From RQOF01 sp964461135 (lineage in GTDB: Bacteria; Calditrichota; Calditrichia; RBG-13-44-9), in contig CAYWTB010000027.1 in assembly GCA_964461135.1 (NCBI GenBank), forward strand, positions 1 to 51,744: DNA of 51,744 bases, read 5' to 3'. Positions within the stretch are counted from its first letter, which is position 1. Each line of letters opens with the position of its first letter. The notes under the pieces were generated by a model. The model searched no databases. It was not told the origin of the DNA and saw only the letters and a list, made by a program, of their open reading frames with translations. Position numbers and translations under genes: made by a program. This document shows positions 35,216-44,510 of this stretch, piece after piece.

Positions 35216-35285
35216 TTGAAAATACTTATGCGATACTTTTAAAGTATTTTCAATACCTAAACCAATTATTATGTTAATAATTGGT
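35216..35285. repeat. two adjacent perfect inverted repeats in an intergenic region
   Basis: TTGAAAATACTT (35216-35227) pairs with AAGTATTTTCAA (35242-35253) across a 14-nt loop. Just after, ACCAATTATT (35261-35270) pairs with AATAATTGGT (35276-35285) across 5 nt. Neither has a T-run. They may be operator sites or leader structures for the next unit. The rest of 35286-35470 shows no gene and no convincing promoter. Confidence 0.5.
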
Positions 35286-35470
35286 GAATCAATTAAAGCT
35301 GATTTTTATAAGATAAGAAATTGAGCGTGCTCCTGTGGGACAGTTTATGCTGCAGACATTTTCTAATAGAAATTGATCAAATCAGGTAAAATATAAAGAA
35401 ATGAGTATTAATTATGTGTGACTTGTACTACTGTTGATAGCCCTTTGAACCAACTATTAAGGAGCGACAC

Positions 35471-36490
35471 GTGAAAATCAAGACATTTTTCTGTGGGTTA
35501 ATAATTTTAGGAATTGGGATAAACATATTTATAACTAATTGTTTGTTTGCTCAAAGTAAAGGGGGGCGATGGCAATTTGAAAATAATGGTGACGATACCG
35601 CTGATTGGGATCAGGTTAACAATAATGGGAGTTTGTCCGGAGACGCATTTTATGGAAATGTACCTCCATTAATTGAAGGAACTTTTTACTTGTCTATAGC
35701 AGATACAAATCAATATAGTTTTTTTTTTGTTCCCGATAACTATGAATTGGATTTTAGTAATGAGGATGTGGCTATTTCCGCATGGATTTATCCTGTAACA
35801 GTAAATGAACCTACCCAGTTCGTTGTAATTAAGGGCGATCATGAAGCGAATCCTGGAACCAATAACTATGCTTTGCGCTTGCAGGGCGATCATTTGAACT
35901 TCATAATAAGGGATAATAATGATCAAGCTCATTATGTATCATCCACGTTTGCAATTCCAATAAATCAATGGACCTTTGTCGCTGCTTTTTATGACTGCAG
36001 TGACAGTTTGGTCTACTTATGGAATCAGCCAGTTGCAGAAGCTACAGACACATTGTTTTTCAATTATTCATTATTCCCCAATACCAATCGTTTGAATATA
36101 GGCGCTTGGGGTCAGGAAGGTTATCGAAGGTTTTATGGCCGTATTGATGATGTGCGTATCAGTGGAAGGTTAGAAGATGTAATCCCTTATAGTACTAAAA
36201 TTAATATCAAACCCTTATCAATTACGGAAGACTTTCAATTACAACAAAACTACCCCAATCCATTCAACGCGACTACTTTAATCTCATTTTCACTTCCGAT
36301 CCCTCAGGTTGTATCACTTAAAGTATACGATAACCAGGGTCGTGTTATCGAAACATTAATAAATAACCTTATGCCTGTTGGAAAGCATAAAGTACTTTTT
36401 GATGCCGGTGAACTTGCTTCGGGATTTTACTTCTACCAGTTAAAGTCTGAGAGATATTTGCAAACAAAAAAAATGTTATTAATAAAATAG
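35471..36490 (+). CDS. secreted LamG-domain protein with T9SS type A sorting domain
   Basis: A 339-residue exported protein. A signal peptide (1-27) precedes a LamG/concanavalin-A-like jelly roll (about 45-232: WQFENNGDDTADW, DVAISAWIYPV, QWTFVAAFYDCSDSLVYLW, RFYGRIDDVRISGR). A T9SS CTD covers about 255-339 (LQQNYPNPFNATTLISFSLP, VSLKVYDNQGRVIETL, ASGFYFYQLKSE, KKMLLIK). It starts with GTG, 5 nt after AAGGAGCG. LamG domains bind carbohydrates, and no catalytic domain is present, so a surface glycan-binding protein is likely. It opens the operon that encodes the glycosidases. Confidence 0.88.
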   Translation: MKIKTFFCGLIILGIGINIFITNCLFAQSKGGRWQFENNGDDTADWDQVNNNGSLSGDAFYGNVPPLIEGTFYLSIADTNQYSFFFVPDNYELDFSNEDVAISAWIYPVTVNEPTQFVVIKGDHEANPGTNNYALRLQGDHLNFIIRDNNDQAHYVSSTFAIPINQWTFVAAFYDCSDSLVYLWNQPVAEATDTLFFNYSLFPNTNRLNIGAWGQEGYRRFYGRIDDVRISGRLEDVIPYSTKINIKPLSITEDFQLQQNYPNPFNATTLISFSLPIPQVVSLKVYDNQGRVIETLINNLMPVGKHKVLFDAGELASGFYFYQLKSERYLQTKKMLLIK

Positions 36491-36673
36491 AAGGTAAAAT
36501 TTTGAGGTAAGGATGGGTATAGATTTGTCTTTGGTTCAAATTAGGTAAATGATAATCTCATTGGAAAGCTTCTTGTAAATGGAGAAGGCACTAGTATCAA
36601 AATGTGCAAAAATTTTTATGAAAAATCTCTATTCATTAATTTATATGCATCGTATTTACGAGAAGGATTTAAT
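36491..36673. other. 183-bp spacer
   Basis: AT-rich leader before the TIM-barrel protein gene. An in-frame start at 36602 exists, but the N-terminus it gives does not look like a signal peptide start. No other feature is seen. Confidence 0.35.
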
Positions 36674-38920
36674 ATGAGTATAGATATTAATCGAAGGATT
36701 TTTTTTTTAAAAACTAGTGCTTCTTCTAATTTTGCTTTTTTCATCAGTTTTTTTCTTTTTTCGATTGTTTTTTCCCAACAACCGTCGTCTCCCCAATATT
36801 ATCAGGGAATTACAGTTCCTCCATCTTATTCCTATCATTTATCCGGGAGGATGGATAGGGTCAAAGGCTATTTAATAAAAATTGATGAGAAAACTAATGT
36901 GGTAAATCCTGGACTGGTAATTCTGGCAAGTGGTATAGATGAGGGTGAGGGATACGCAATTGTAAATGGAGCGAGATATGATATTCCGGGTTTATTAGGC
37001 AATTTAAGCGTTTCGATTGATAAAAGTGAAAAGAATGCTCCTGGTAAGGAAGGGTGGTATTCCTATAGTAGCGGTGATGATATTATTGGAAAAATGGTTG
37101 TTCCCATCAAATTAGAAAATTTGCAAAATGGGATCAACGAGGTAACTTTCTATATGAATCCGGAAAGCGATGGATTGGAAATCATTGATACCAGAATTGA
37201 ATCGGTAAAAGAAACATCGCCAACCCTTATCGGACAGACCTATCATTTATTGGCAAGAGGAAAATCATCCTCTATTCGTGATTTCGATTCTGTCTTCAAT
37301 TACAAAGGAGATAAGAAGCGTTTGAAGAACGATATTCCCGATTGGGCTCGTCGAGGGAAAGTTAATTTTTATCGAGCTGGGATCGATTTGGATCATCTCG
37401 AAAGAATGTTTGAAATGTTTAAGGAAGCTCATATTAATCTAGTGGCAACGGGTATTCCTGAGGATAAAAATAGCGAGGAATATCAGCGCGTAAAAGCATT
37501 CATTGATCGATGCCACGCAATGCGTATCCATGTAACCGCTTTTAACTCTTTGGGAAGTATTAGATTTCGCGATTTTCTTCTCCATCCAGAATTGGAGAAA
37601 TGGATTAGCCGTGATGAATATGGCGCATTACGCTGGCGTGGAGAAGAAGGTGGTAGTTACGCAGCCGATCTTCAAAATGATGATTACCGAAAGAATGATT
37701 TGCTTAAACGTGCTGAAAATCAAATTGATGCAGGTGTGGATGAGCTGTACTATGACTGGGCAATAGGGGGAACAGGTGATGTCCTCCAATTTTTTGCGGA
37801 AGTCCGAGAACTAGCCAAAAAGAAAGGCAAGAACATCTCTATTTACGGAAATTGTAAAGGAAATATTTTAGCCGATGAGGTATGCGATCTTACTAAGAGC
37901 GAGGGCACCACTGAAGCGGGTGTGTGGAATGGGAAATGGATTCATAATATTGCCCAAGCCCGTTTTTATTATGCGTCAGGAGATGGGGTAAAACCATACC
38001 GAAGTAAATACGAAGGCGCTGATCCGGGTGTAGCGAATCCCGGAGCTTTCGACATTAGAAATGGAATGAAATACGGATGGAAAAAGCCGATAGCAGAAGC
38101 CTCGGCTTTTCAATCGCATTTTGCGATTGCTGAAGCAGGAGATGAACTCTTGAGCGGTTGGGTTAATAAAGATAATCCTCTGGCAATGGAAATTTGGGAT
38201 GGGATTTGCCAGTACTACACCTTCTTAGATGAGCATCGAGACTTATATACCAATGTTTCTTGTGTAAGCAAAATTGGTATAATTGTTCCTCCCCATATCC
38301 CGAGTTTTGAGGTTTCGTTAGCCAGAGAAAGTCTGTATAATGCTCTCGCTGAAATGAATATTATGTATGATGTGTTGCTACTCCACCGGCTTACCTCTGA
38401 AATGTTATCGCATTATAAAGCTGTAATTATTCCCAATATTCCCTGGGTTGAATCCAACCAACTGGCAGCTATTAAATTCTACAAAAAGAGTGGTGGGAAA
38501 ATTTATTCGATTGGTAGCATGGAAGAATTGCAGGAATTGGCTGATGACTTCTCTTCGGCTGACATCTTTCCCAGGTTGCACGAAAAAGGTGTAAGAGAAG
38601 AATTGCGAAATAAAATTAATAATCTAGAAGGGGAACCTTTAATCTCTCTAACAGATGCTGGATATGTTGCAGCGAATGTGGTACAGAAAAATGGAACAGA
38701 TCGGTTCATCCTCCATTTTGTGAACTATGATAAACCATTGGAAAATATCCATGTTAGAGTGAATCTGGATGGATACCCCATTATGATAAACAAAAATAAA
38801 ATAAAACTATTCTCTCCGGACATGATTCCACTAAAAGTTCAGGAGATCTCTGTGAAAGGGAAAACTGCAGAATTTGTTATTCCTGCTTTGAATATTTATA
38901 ATGTGGTGGTTCTGAACTAG
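36674..38920 (+). CDS. secreted TIM-barrel glycoside-hydrolase-like protein with C-terminal GATase-like domain
   Basis: A 748-residue exported protein not assigned to a known CAZy family. A signal peptide ends near residue 36 (VFSQQ). A beta-sandwich N-terminal domain (about 55-195) is followed by a TIM barrel (about 215-540) with FYRAGIDLDHLERMFEMFKEA, IHVTAFNSLG, VDELYYDWAIGG (Asp356, Glu357, Asp361) and NISIYGNCKGN. A flavodoxin/GATase1-like segment follows (about 550-650: KIGIIVPPHIPSFE, HYKAVIIPNIPWVES), as in the trimerisation domain of GH42 beta-galactosidases, then a C-terminal beta-sheet domain. The start at 36674 has AAGGA 7 nt upstream. The glycosidase call is inference. Confidence 0.72.
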   Translation: MSIDINRRIFFLKTSASSNFAFFISFFLFSIVFSQQPSSPQYYQGITVPPSYSYHLSGRMDRVKGYLIKIDEKTNVVNPGLVILASGIDEGEGYAIVNGARYDIPGLLGNLSVSIDKSEKNAPGKEGWYSYSSGDDIIGKMVVPIKLENLQNGINEVTFYMNPESDGLEIIDTRIESVKETSPTLIGQTYHLLARGKSSSIRDFDSVFNYKGDKKRLKNDIPDWARRGKVNFYRAGIDLDHLERMFEMFKEAHINLVATGIPEDKNSEEYQRVKAFIDRCHAMRIHVTAFNSLGSIRFRDFLLHPELEKWISRDEYGALRWRGEEGGSYAADLQNDDYRKNDLLKRAENQIDAGVDELYYDWAIGGTGDVLQFFAEVRELAKKKGKNISIYGNCKGNILADEVCDLTKSEGTTEAGVWNGKWIHNIAQARFYYASGDGVKPYRSKYEGADPGVANPGAFDIRNGMKYGWKKPIAEASAFQSHFAIAEAGDELLSGWVNKDNPLAMEIWDGICQYYTFLDEHRDLYTNVSCVSKIGIIVPPHIPSFEVSLARESLYNALAEMNIMYDVLLLHRLTSEMLSHYKAVIIPNIPWVESNQLAAIKFYKKSGGKIYSIGSMEELQELADDFSSADIFPRLHEKGVREELRNKINNLEGEPLISLTDAGYVAANVVQKNGTDRFILHFVNYDKPLENIHVRVNLDGYPIMINKNKIKLFSPDMIPLKVQEISVKGKTAEFVIPALNIYNVVVLN

Positions 38921-38932
38921 GTAAACTTTGAA

Positions 38933-41173
38933 ATGTGTCAAATGATCATTAATACTAAACCAAGCCTCATTCTGATGTTATTGGTAAGTTTAGTGTTGAG
39001 TTCACTCAGCGCTATTGAATATTCCTTCAATGATTGGACAATTTTGGTTGACCCATTGCAAGGGGTACTCTCAATACGTTATAAAGATCTTGGTGAGGTT
39101 GCAGATAAAGTCAATCTTAATTTAGGCAACGAAAATGAGATTATTAATCTTTCAAATTGGATTGTAAAGAAAGAAAAAAATGTACTCATTATAGAGACCT
39201 CCGAACCCTCCTCTGTTGCTTGGGAATTTACACCTTTGGATAATACTCTTCATGTAAAAACTTCATCCAGCGATGCAATGATTACATGTGTAGCTCCTGC
39301 TCCACAGCGCAGAATTCCAGCCAGAATTGCTGATCCGGATGATATGATGACTGCTCTTGCCAATGAAGATTTCACCGGAACAGATTTTTATGAAAAATCT
39401 TACATTCCCCTACAAGCAGGCAATGTCATGTATCTTGGTTTAGGAATGGTAGATGCTCTCAACGTGCACTCTTTATTCGACCGTCCCACGAACACTATTA
39501 TCCAATTCCCAGACAACAGCCGGTTAAGTCGCAACGCAGAGGATGCAAGTATTATGGATGTTGCGATACAGGTTGGAAGAAAAACGAACCTAATTCGACT
39601 CATTCCTGATTATTATACTAAGGTTCTTGGTATGCCAAAGTACGTTCCATTTGATGATTCATATCATAAAACAGCTCCCACCGGATGGAACCATTGGCTT
39701 GCCTTTTTTAGAGAGGTTACAGAACAGGACATTGTAAATGCCACTGACTGGGTCGCTGAAAACTTAAAAGATTACGGAATGCTTCATATTCAATTAGATG
39801 ATGGGTATGATGATCCAGAACATCGACATTGGTATAAGGATTGGGATAAAAAAACCTTTCCTCATGGTCCCAAATGGTTAGCAAGTTACATTAAATCAAA
39901 GGGCTTGATTCCAGGACTCTGGACAGTGCCATATTCATATTGTGTTGAGCATGGAAAACCAGAATGGTTCCTCAGGGACAAAGATGGAAATATTGTAATG
40001 GATTACCAGGGAGGTAGCGAGTTGGATTTTTCACGACCAGATGTCGTCAAAGATTATTGGAGACCTCTGCTCGACAGTTTGAAAAGTCAGGGGTGGGAAT
40101 ATTATAAATTTGATATGGGAAGTACAGTTCCAATGTGGAAAAAATATCATGGTCAGTTTTACGATACTTCAAAAAGCTGTTACGATGTCTCTCATGAAAC
40201 AATGAAAATTTTTAGAGAAATTATGGGACCGGAAGTCTGGCATACAAATCATCCTGATAACTGGGGCGGTCGCATGGGAATAGTCGATGTGGTTGGTTGC
40301 GGAATGGATCCCGGACCTGGTTGGAAACAAATGCAAAATTTTTTTGAGGTCATTAGTAACAACACTTATCAAAATCATATAGTATGGTATAGCGATCCGG
40401 ATTGTATTGTGATTCGAGGAAAACCAACTCGTGCCGATGCTGCCGAAGGAAACAATGAATTTTTAAACCTTGAAGAAGCAAAAACTTGTATCAGTCTCCT
40501 TAGCCTTACTGGTTTACAATTTTTAAGCGGAGACGATCTAACGAAGCTGGAAGAAGCGCGAGTAAACCTAATCAAAAAATGTATCCCGATCATGCCAATT
40601 TTTCCAATTGACCTTTTCGGTCGCGGCCGTGAAAAGAGCTATTATCCAGAAATTATAGATTTAAAAGTTAATGCGAAATCCTGCATCTATGATGTGATTG
40701 CGGTTACGAATTGGTTAAATAAACCAAGATTTCGTACTGTTTTATTTGAGAAAGATTTGGCTCTAAACATTGAACATCCCTATTTGGTTTTCGATTTCTG
40801 GAATGAACAACTTGTTGGGGTGTTTGAGAATAAATTCAGAACGGAGATTCCTTCACATGGAACAAAAGTATTCATGATTAGGCGATTGGTGGAAAGACCA
40901 CAGCTTCTTGCCACAAACCGACACATCACTGGTGCCTTCAGTATCAAAGAGAATGCTTGGAATGAATCCCAATTAATACTAAGCGGTACTTCGGAAACCG
41001 TACCAGGCGCAATCTATTCTCTATTTGTCTATGTTCCTGAAGAGATGAATATCGCAAAAGTTGATGCAAATGTTGAGAATCTATCCCATAAAATGTATTC
41101 AAATAGATTGCTTAAAGTAAGTTTCATAGGGTATAGGACATCTATTGATTGGAAGCTTAGCTTTGTAAAATAA
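38933..41173 (+). CDS. secreted clan GH-D (GH36-like) glycosidase
   Basis: A 746-residue exported protein (signal peptide to about residue 28). An N-terminal beta-sandwich (about 30-235) precedes a TIM barrel (about 245-570) and C-terminal beta domain. In the barrel, YYKFDMGS carries the candidate nucleophile Asp394, and WYSDPDCIVIRGKP, with Asp488/Asp490, carries the candidate acid/base, as in NDPD/SDPD motifs of GH27/GH36 enzymes. LHIQLDDGYDD and GLWTVPYS are typical of raffinose-synthase/Sip1-type GH36 proteins. The likely activity is alpha-galactosidase or alpha-N-acetylgalactosaminidase. A second ATG at 38942 is possible. It starts 12 nt after the upstream stop. Confidence 0.84.
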   Translation: MCQMIINTKPSLILMLLVSLVLSSLSAIEYSFNDWTILVDPLQGVLSIRYKDLGEVADKVNLNLGNENEIINLSNWIVKKEKNVLIIETSEPSSVAWEFTPLDNTLHVKTSSSDAMITCVAPAPQRRIPARIADPDDMMTALANEDFTGTDFYEKSYIPLQAGNVMYLGLGMVDALNVHSLFDRPTNTIIQFPDNSRLSRNAEDASIMDVAIQVGRKTNLIRLIPDYYTKVLGMPKYVPFDDSYHKTAPTGWNHWLAFFREVTEQDIVNATDWVAENLKDYGMLHIQLDDGYDDPEHRHWYKDWDKKTFPHGPKWLASYIKSKGLIPGLWTVPYSYCVEHGKPEWFLRDKDGNIVMDYQGGSELDFSRPDVVKDYWRPLLDSLKSQGWEYYKFDMGSTVPMWKKYHGQFYDTSKSCYDVSHETMKIFREIMGPEVWHTNHPDNWGGRMGIVDVVGCGMDPGPGWKQMQNFFEVISNNTYQNHIVWYSDPDCIVIRGKPTRADAAEGNNEFLNLEEAKTCISLLSLTGLQFLSGDDLTKLEEARVNLIKKCIPIMPIFPIDLFGRGREKSYYPEIIDLKVNAKSCIYDVIAVTNWLNKPRFRTVLFEKDLALNIEHPYLVFDFWNEQLVGVFENKFRTEIPSHGTKVFMIRRLVERPQLLATNRHITGAFSIKENAWNESQLILSGTSETVPGAIYSLFVYVPEEMNIAKVDANVENLSHKMYSNRLLKVSFIGYRTSIDWKLSFVK

Positions 41174-41191
41174 CTAAGAAAGTGGCCTTTT

Positions 41192-42295
41192 ATGCTCAAA
41201 AGAAAGAAATCCAAATCAATTTATTTTTTGATCATGCTTTTTATCCTTTCCTTTGGTTTAAACCAAGCGAATGCTCAGACGCCCCCAGACAGACTTTTGC
41301 TACAAAATTACAGACCTGAATCGATTTTCAAAATTCCAATAACGAATATTCAGAAAGCAAAATTTCCTGCGATTGATGTCCACTCCCATCCATTTGCTAA
41401 AACCAATGAAGAAATTGCTCAATGGGTAAAGAACATGGATGAAGTAGGAATTGAGAAAACCATTATTTTAACAAAGACCACAGGAACCAAATTCGATTCC
41501 ATCTATTCCGAATATGCGAAATACCCTGGTCGTTTCGAAGTCTGGTGTGGTTTTGATTATACGGGCTTCGATAAACCTGGATTTGGTCCGGCAGCTGTAG
41601 CTGAGTTAGAACGCTGTGCTAAGGTAGGAGCAACCGGTGTGGGAGAGCTTGGTGACAAAGGAAAGGGATTGTTTTATAGTGAACCAACTAAAGCATGGGG
41701 AATGCACTTTGATGATCCTCGTATGGATCCTCTCTTAGAAAAATGCGGTGAGTTGGGATTACCAATTAACATCCATGTTGGAGAACCGCTATGGTTTTAT
41801 CAACCAATGGACTCAACAAACGACGGTTTGATGAGTGCCTATGATTGGCGGCTTGACAATCAAAAAGGCATCGTGGATCTTAGTGGAATGATTAACATTT
41901 TGGAACGTGCGGTTAAACGTCATCCGAACACTATATTTATTGCCTGCCATTTTGCCAATTTAAACCACGACTTAACAAAACTGGGTGAACTGTTGGATAA
42001 GTATCCCAATCTTTATGCGGATATTTCAGCCCGTTACGCTGAAACTGCGACAATTCCCAGATTTGTACGGTCGTTTTATGAAAAATATCAGGATAGACTT
42101 CTTTACGGCACTGATTTAGGGTATGATAAAAATATGTATCGAATTACTTTTAGAATCTTAGAGTCCTATGATGAACACTTTTACGAGATCGATGAATTGC
42201 AATATCATTGGAGCCTGTATGGTTTCGGTTTGGATGATGGTGTACTTGAAAAACTTTATCGAGAAAATGCGCTGAAAATTTTAAAAAGCAGGTAA
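41192..42295 (+). CDS. exported amidohydrolase (Amidohydro_2 family)
   Basis: A 367-residue metal-dependent hydrolase with a signal peptide ending near ANAQ (residue 29). The barrel has the metal motif DVHSHPF at the first strand, NIHVGEP at strand 5, IACHFANLNHD at strand 6 and YGTDLGYD at the last strand. Relatives act on lactones, amides or decarboxylate aromatic acids. Between two GH36-like genes it may act on a sugar lactone, an ester or an acylated sugar, but the sequence does not decide this. It is unlikely to be NagA, which is a different amidohydrolase group and cytoplasmic. Confidence 0.83.
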   Translation: MLKRKKSKSIYFLIMLFILSFGLNQANAQTPPDRLLLQNYRPESIFKIPITNIQKAKFPAIDVHSHPFAKTNEEIAQWVKNMDEVGIEKTIILTKTTGTKFDSIYSEYAKYPGRFEVWCGFDYTGFDKPGFGPAAVAELERCAKVGATGVGELGDKGKGLFYSEPTKAWGMHFDDPRMDPLLEKCGELGLPINIHVGEPLWFYQPMDSTNDGLMSAYDWRLDNQKGIVDLSGMINILERAVKRHPNTIFIACHFANLNHDLTKLGELLDKYPNLYADISARYAETATIPRFVRSFYEKYQDRLLYGTDLGYDKNMYRITFRILESYDEHFYEIDELQYHWSLYGFGLDDGVLEKLYRENALKILKSR

Positions 42296-42323
42296 TGATT
42301 TAAAAAAAACAGGAGGTAACCCC

Positions 42324-44402
42324 ATGATGAGATGCACTTATAAGAATATTTTTATGCACTTAATAGTTGCTGCAGTCGTGATGGTACTTACCGCTGTCAC
42401 CGCTGCAGAAACTCAGGTGACTTTTAGGGCGGGGGAAGGAAAGATTAGCATTGAATTCGATGATCATCTTAACAGTCGTATTATATCCAGAATTGGTGGA
42501 AACGACGTTGTGCTGGGTGATTTTACTCCATCTGAATTTATAGTAATTGATGGTAAAAAACGTCAGGATTTTACGCTAAACAATCATTCAGTTGAAGAGT
42601 GGCAAGATAAAATTGGAAAAGGTAAACAGTTAAAAATAACCGGAACCTCCGGAAATTTGAAAAAGAATATTACTGTTACCAGTTATGACGACTTCCCAAC
42701 AATGCTTTTTTTGCAGGTGGTTTATACCAAGAACGGTAACGATAGTATGGAAGTACAGAGTTGGACGAATAATAACTATGCGATCAACGCCATTCCGAGA
42801 AAAGATGATAAGCCCCTCTTCTGGTCGTACGAACCAGGGTCTTATGGCTGGGAAAATGATTGGCTCCAGCCATTAAAAGTGGGTTTTGAGCGGGAAAATT
42901 ATATGGGTATGAACCGGGTAGATTATGGGGGAGGAACCCCGGTTGTCGATGTATGGCGGCAGGATGCCGGTATAGCAGTTGGTCATGTTGAAATGGTACC
43001 TAAATTAGTATCCCTACCGGTTGCCATGCAGACAGATCGGGAGGCATCGTTGGCGGTGACGTATGAGAAAGCAGTGACTTTGAAACCCGGTGAAAGTCTC
43101 ACTACTTTTCGAACCTTTGTCGCTGTCCACCACGGGGATCATTTCCAGACTTTATCCGAATATCGTAGATTTATGATTCGCCAGGGTATTGAATTCAAGG
43201 ATGCACCAAAGGGTGCTTTTGAGACCATCTGGTGCGGTTGGGGATACGAGAAGGATTTTACCATGGATGAGTTTTATGGTACATTTCCAATGATTGAGAA
43301 ATTGGGAATTGATTGGATTGTATTAGATTATGGATGGGATACAGGTGTCGGAGACTATTATCTTTCGAAGGATAAATTTCCCAACGGTGATGCGGATATG
43401 CGTAAAGTAGTGACAGATATCCATGCCATTGGAAAGAAAGCCAAACTTTGGTGGATGCCGTTATCGGTTTATCCCTGTACTGATATGTTTCAAAAACATT
43501 CTGAATATCTTCTGCTAAATAAAGATGAATCGCCGGTGTATATTGAATTTTGGAGATCTTTCTTCCTTTGCCCGGCCTCGGAGGACGTACAGAAACTCAC
43601 CCGTGATTTCGTGATTAAAGCCATAAAAGATTGGGGTTGGGATGGGTTGAAGATAGATGGTAATAATTTGAATGCCGTCCCCCCATGTTATAATAGGTCG
43701 CATCATCATCCTTATCCCGAAGAATCGGTCGAAAAATTACCTGAATTCTTCAAAATGATTTATGAAACTGCCCTCAGTATTAATCCCAATGCGGTCATTG
43801 AAATCTGTCCTTGTGGTACCAGTCAGTCTTTTTTCATCATGCCCTATATGAATCAAACCGTAGCGTCAGATCCTCATAATTCCTGGCATATCCGGTTGAA
43901 GGGAAAAACTATCAAAGCCTTAACCGGCGATAAAACCGCTTATTACGGTGATCATGTAGAGTTGAGTGATGACAAAAGTGATTTTGCTTCAACCGTCGGT
44001 ATTGGTGGTGTCATCGGGACAAAATTCGTTTGGCCGGTTGGTGTACACATGAATGAAGAAAGCGGTGATGTAAGCCTGACCCCGGAGAAAGAAGCCGAAT
44101 GGGCCAAATGGATCAAAATTTATAATGATAAAATGCTCTCTCTGGGCACTTACCGGGGAGAACTGTACGACATAGGATATGACCGTCCAGAAACCCATGC
44201 GGTTCAAAAGGGATCTACCATGTATTATGCATTTTTTGCACCCAGTTTTACCGGAGTTGTGGAATTAAGAGGATTGGACAAACAGAGTTATCGGGTTATG
44301 GATTATGTCAACAATAAAGATCTGGGTACAATAAAAGGACCTCGAGCAGAATTGAAAGTATCGTTTAATAGAAACCTTTTGATCGAAGTAAAACCCAAAT
44401 AA
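42324..44402 (+). CDS. secreted GH36-like alpha-galactosidase-family enzyme
   Basis: A 692-residue exported protein (signal peptide 1-28). Its beta-sandwich N-domain (about 30-300) and barrel (about 310-560) follow GH36: WCGWGYEKDFTMDEF, IDWIVLDYGWDTGVGDYYL, GWDGLKIDGNNLN with nucleophile Asp445, EICPCGTSQS, and VASDPHNSWHIRLKGKTIKAL with acid/base candidate Asp516. The C-terminal beta domain ends near 692. It differs from the other GH36-like protein at 38933, so the two may remove different residues. AGGAGGT precedes the ATG. Confidence 0.87.
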   Translation: MMRCTYKNIFMHLIVAAVVMVLTAVTAAETQVTFRAGEGKISIEFDDHLNSRIISRIGGNDVVLGDFTPSEFIVIDGKKRQDFTLNNHSVEEWQDKIGKGKQLKITGTSGNLKKNITVTSYDDFPTMLFLQVVYTKNGNDSMEVQSWTNNNYAINAIPRKDDKPLFWSYEPGSYGWENDWLQPLKVGFERENYMGMNRVDYGGGTPVVDVWRQDAGIAVGHVEMVPKLVSLPVAMQTDREASLAVTYEKAVTLKPGESLTTFRTFVAVHHGDHFQTLSEYRRFMIRQGIEFKDAPKGAFETIWCGWGYEKDFTMDEFYGTFPMIEKLGIDWIVLDYGWDTGVGDYYLSKDKFPNGDADMRKVVTDIHAIGKKAKLWWMPLSVYPCTDMFQKHSEYLLLNKDESPVYIEFWRSFFLCPASEDVQKLTRDFVIKAIKDWGWDGLKIDGNNLNAVPPCYNRSHHHPYPEESVEKLPEFFKMIYETALSINPNAVIEICPCGTSQSFFIMPYMNQTVASDPHNSWHIRLKGKTIKALTGDKTAYYGDHVELSDDKSDFASTVGIGGVIGTKFVWPVGVHMNEESGDVSLTPEKEAEWAKWIKIYNDKMLSLGTYRGELYDIGYDRPETHAVQKGSTMYYAFFAPSFTGVVELRGLDKQSYRVMDYVNNKDLGTIKGPRAELKVSFNRNLLIEVKPK

Positions 44403-44510
44403 TAATATCGCGATAGAGAAAAGAATTTCAAGAATCGACAAACAAAGAAAAATTTAATTAAAATGGCGATAGCGTAAACTGATTAATCAATTACTTGAAA
44501 GGAAAGTTGA

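Noticed and set aside
41192..42295. NagA-type N-acetylglucosamine-6-phosphate deacetylase
   Set aside because: The sequence is Amidohydro_2-like with a signal peptide; a phosphosugar deacetylase would be cytoplasmic and of another subgroup.
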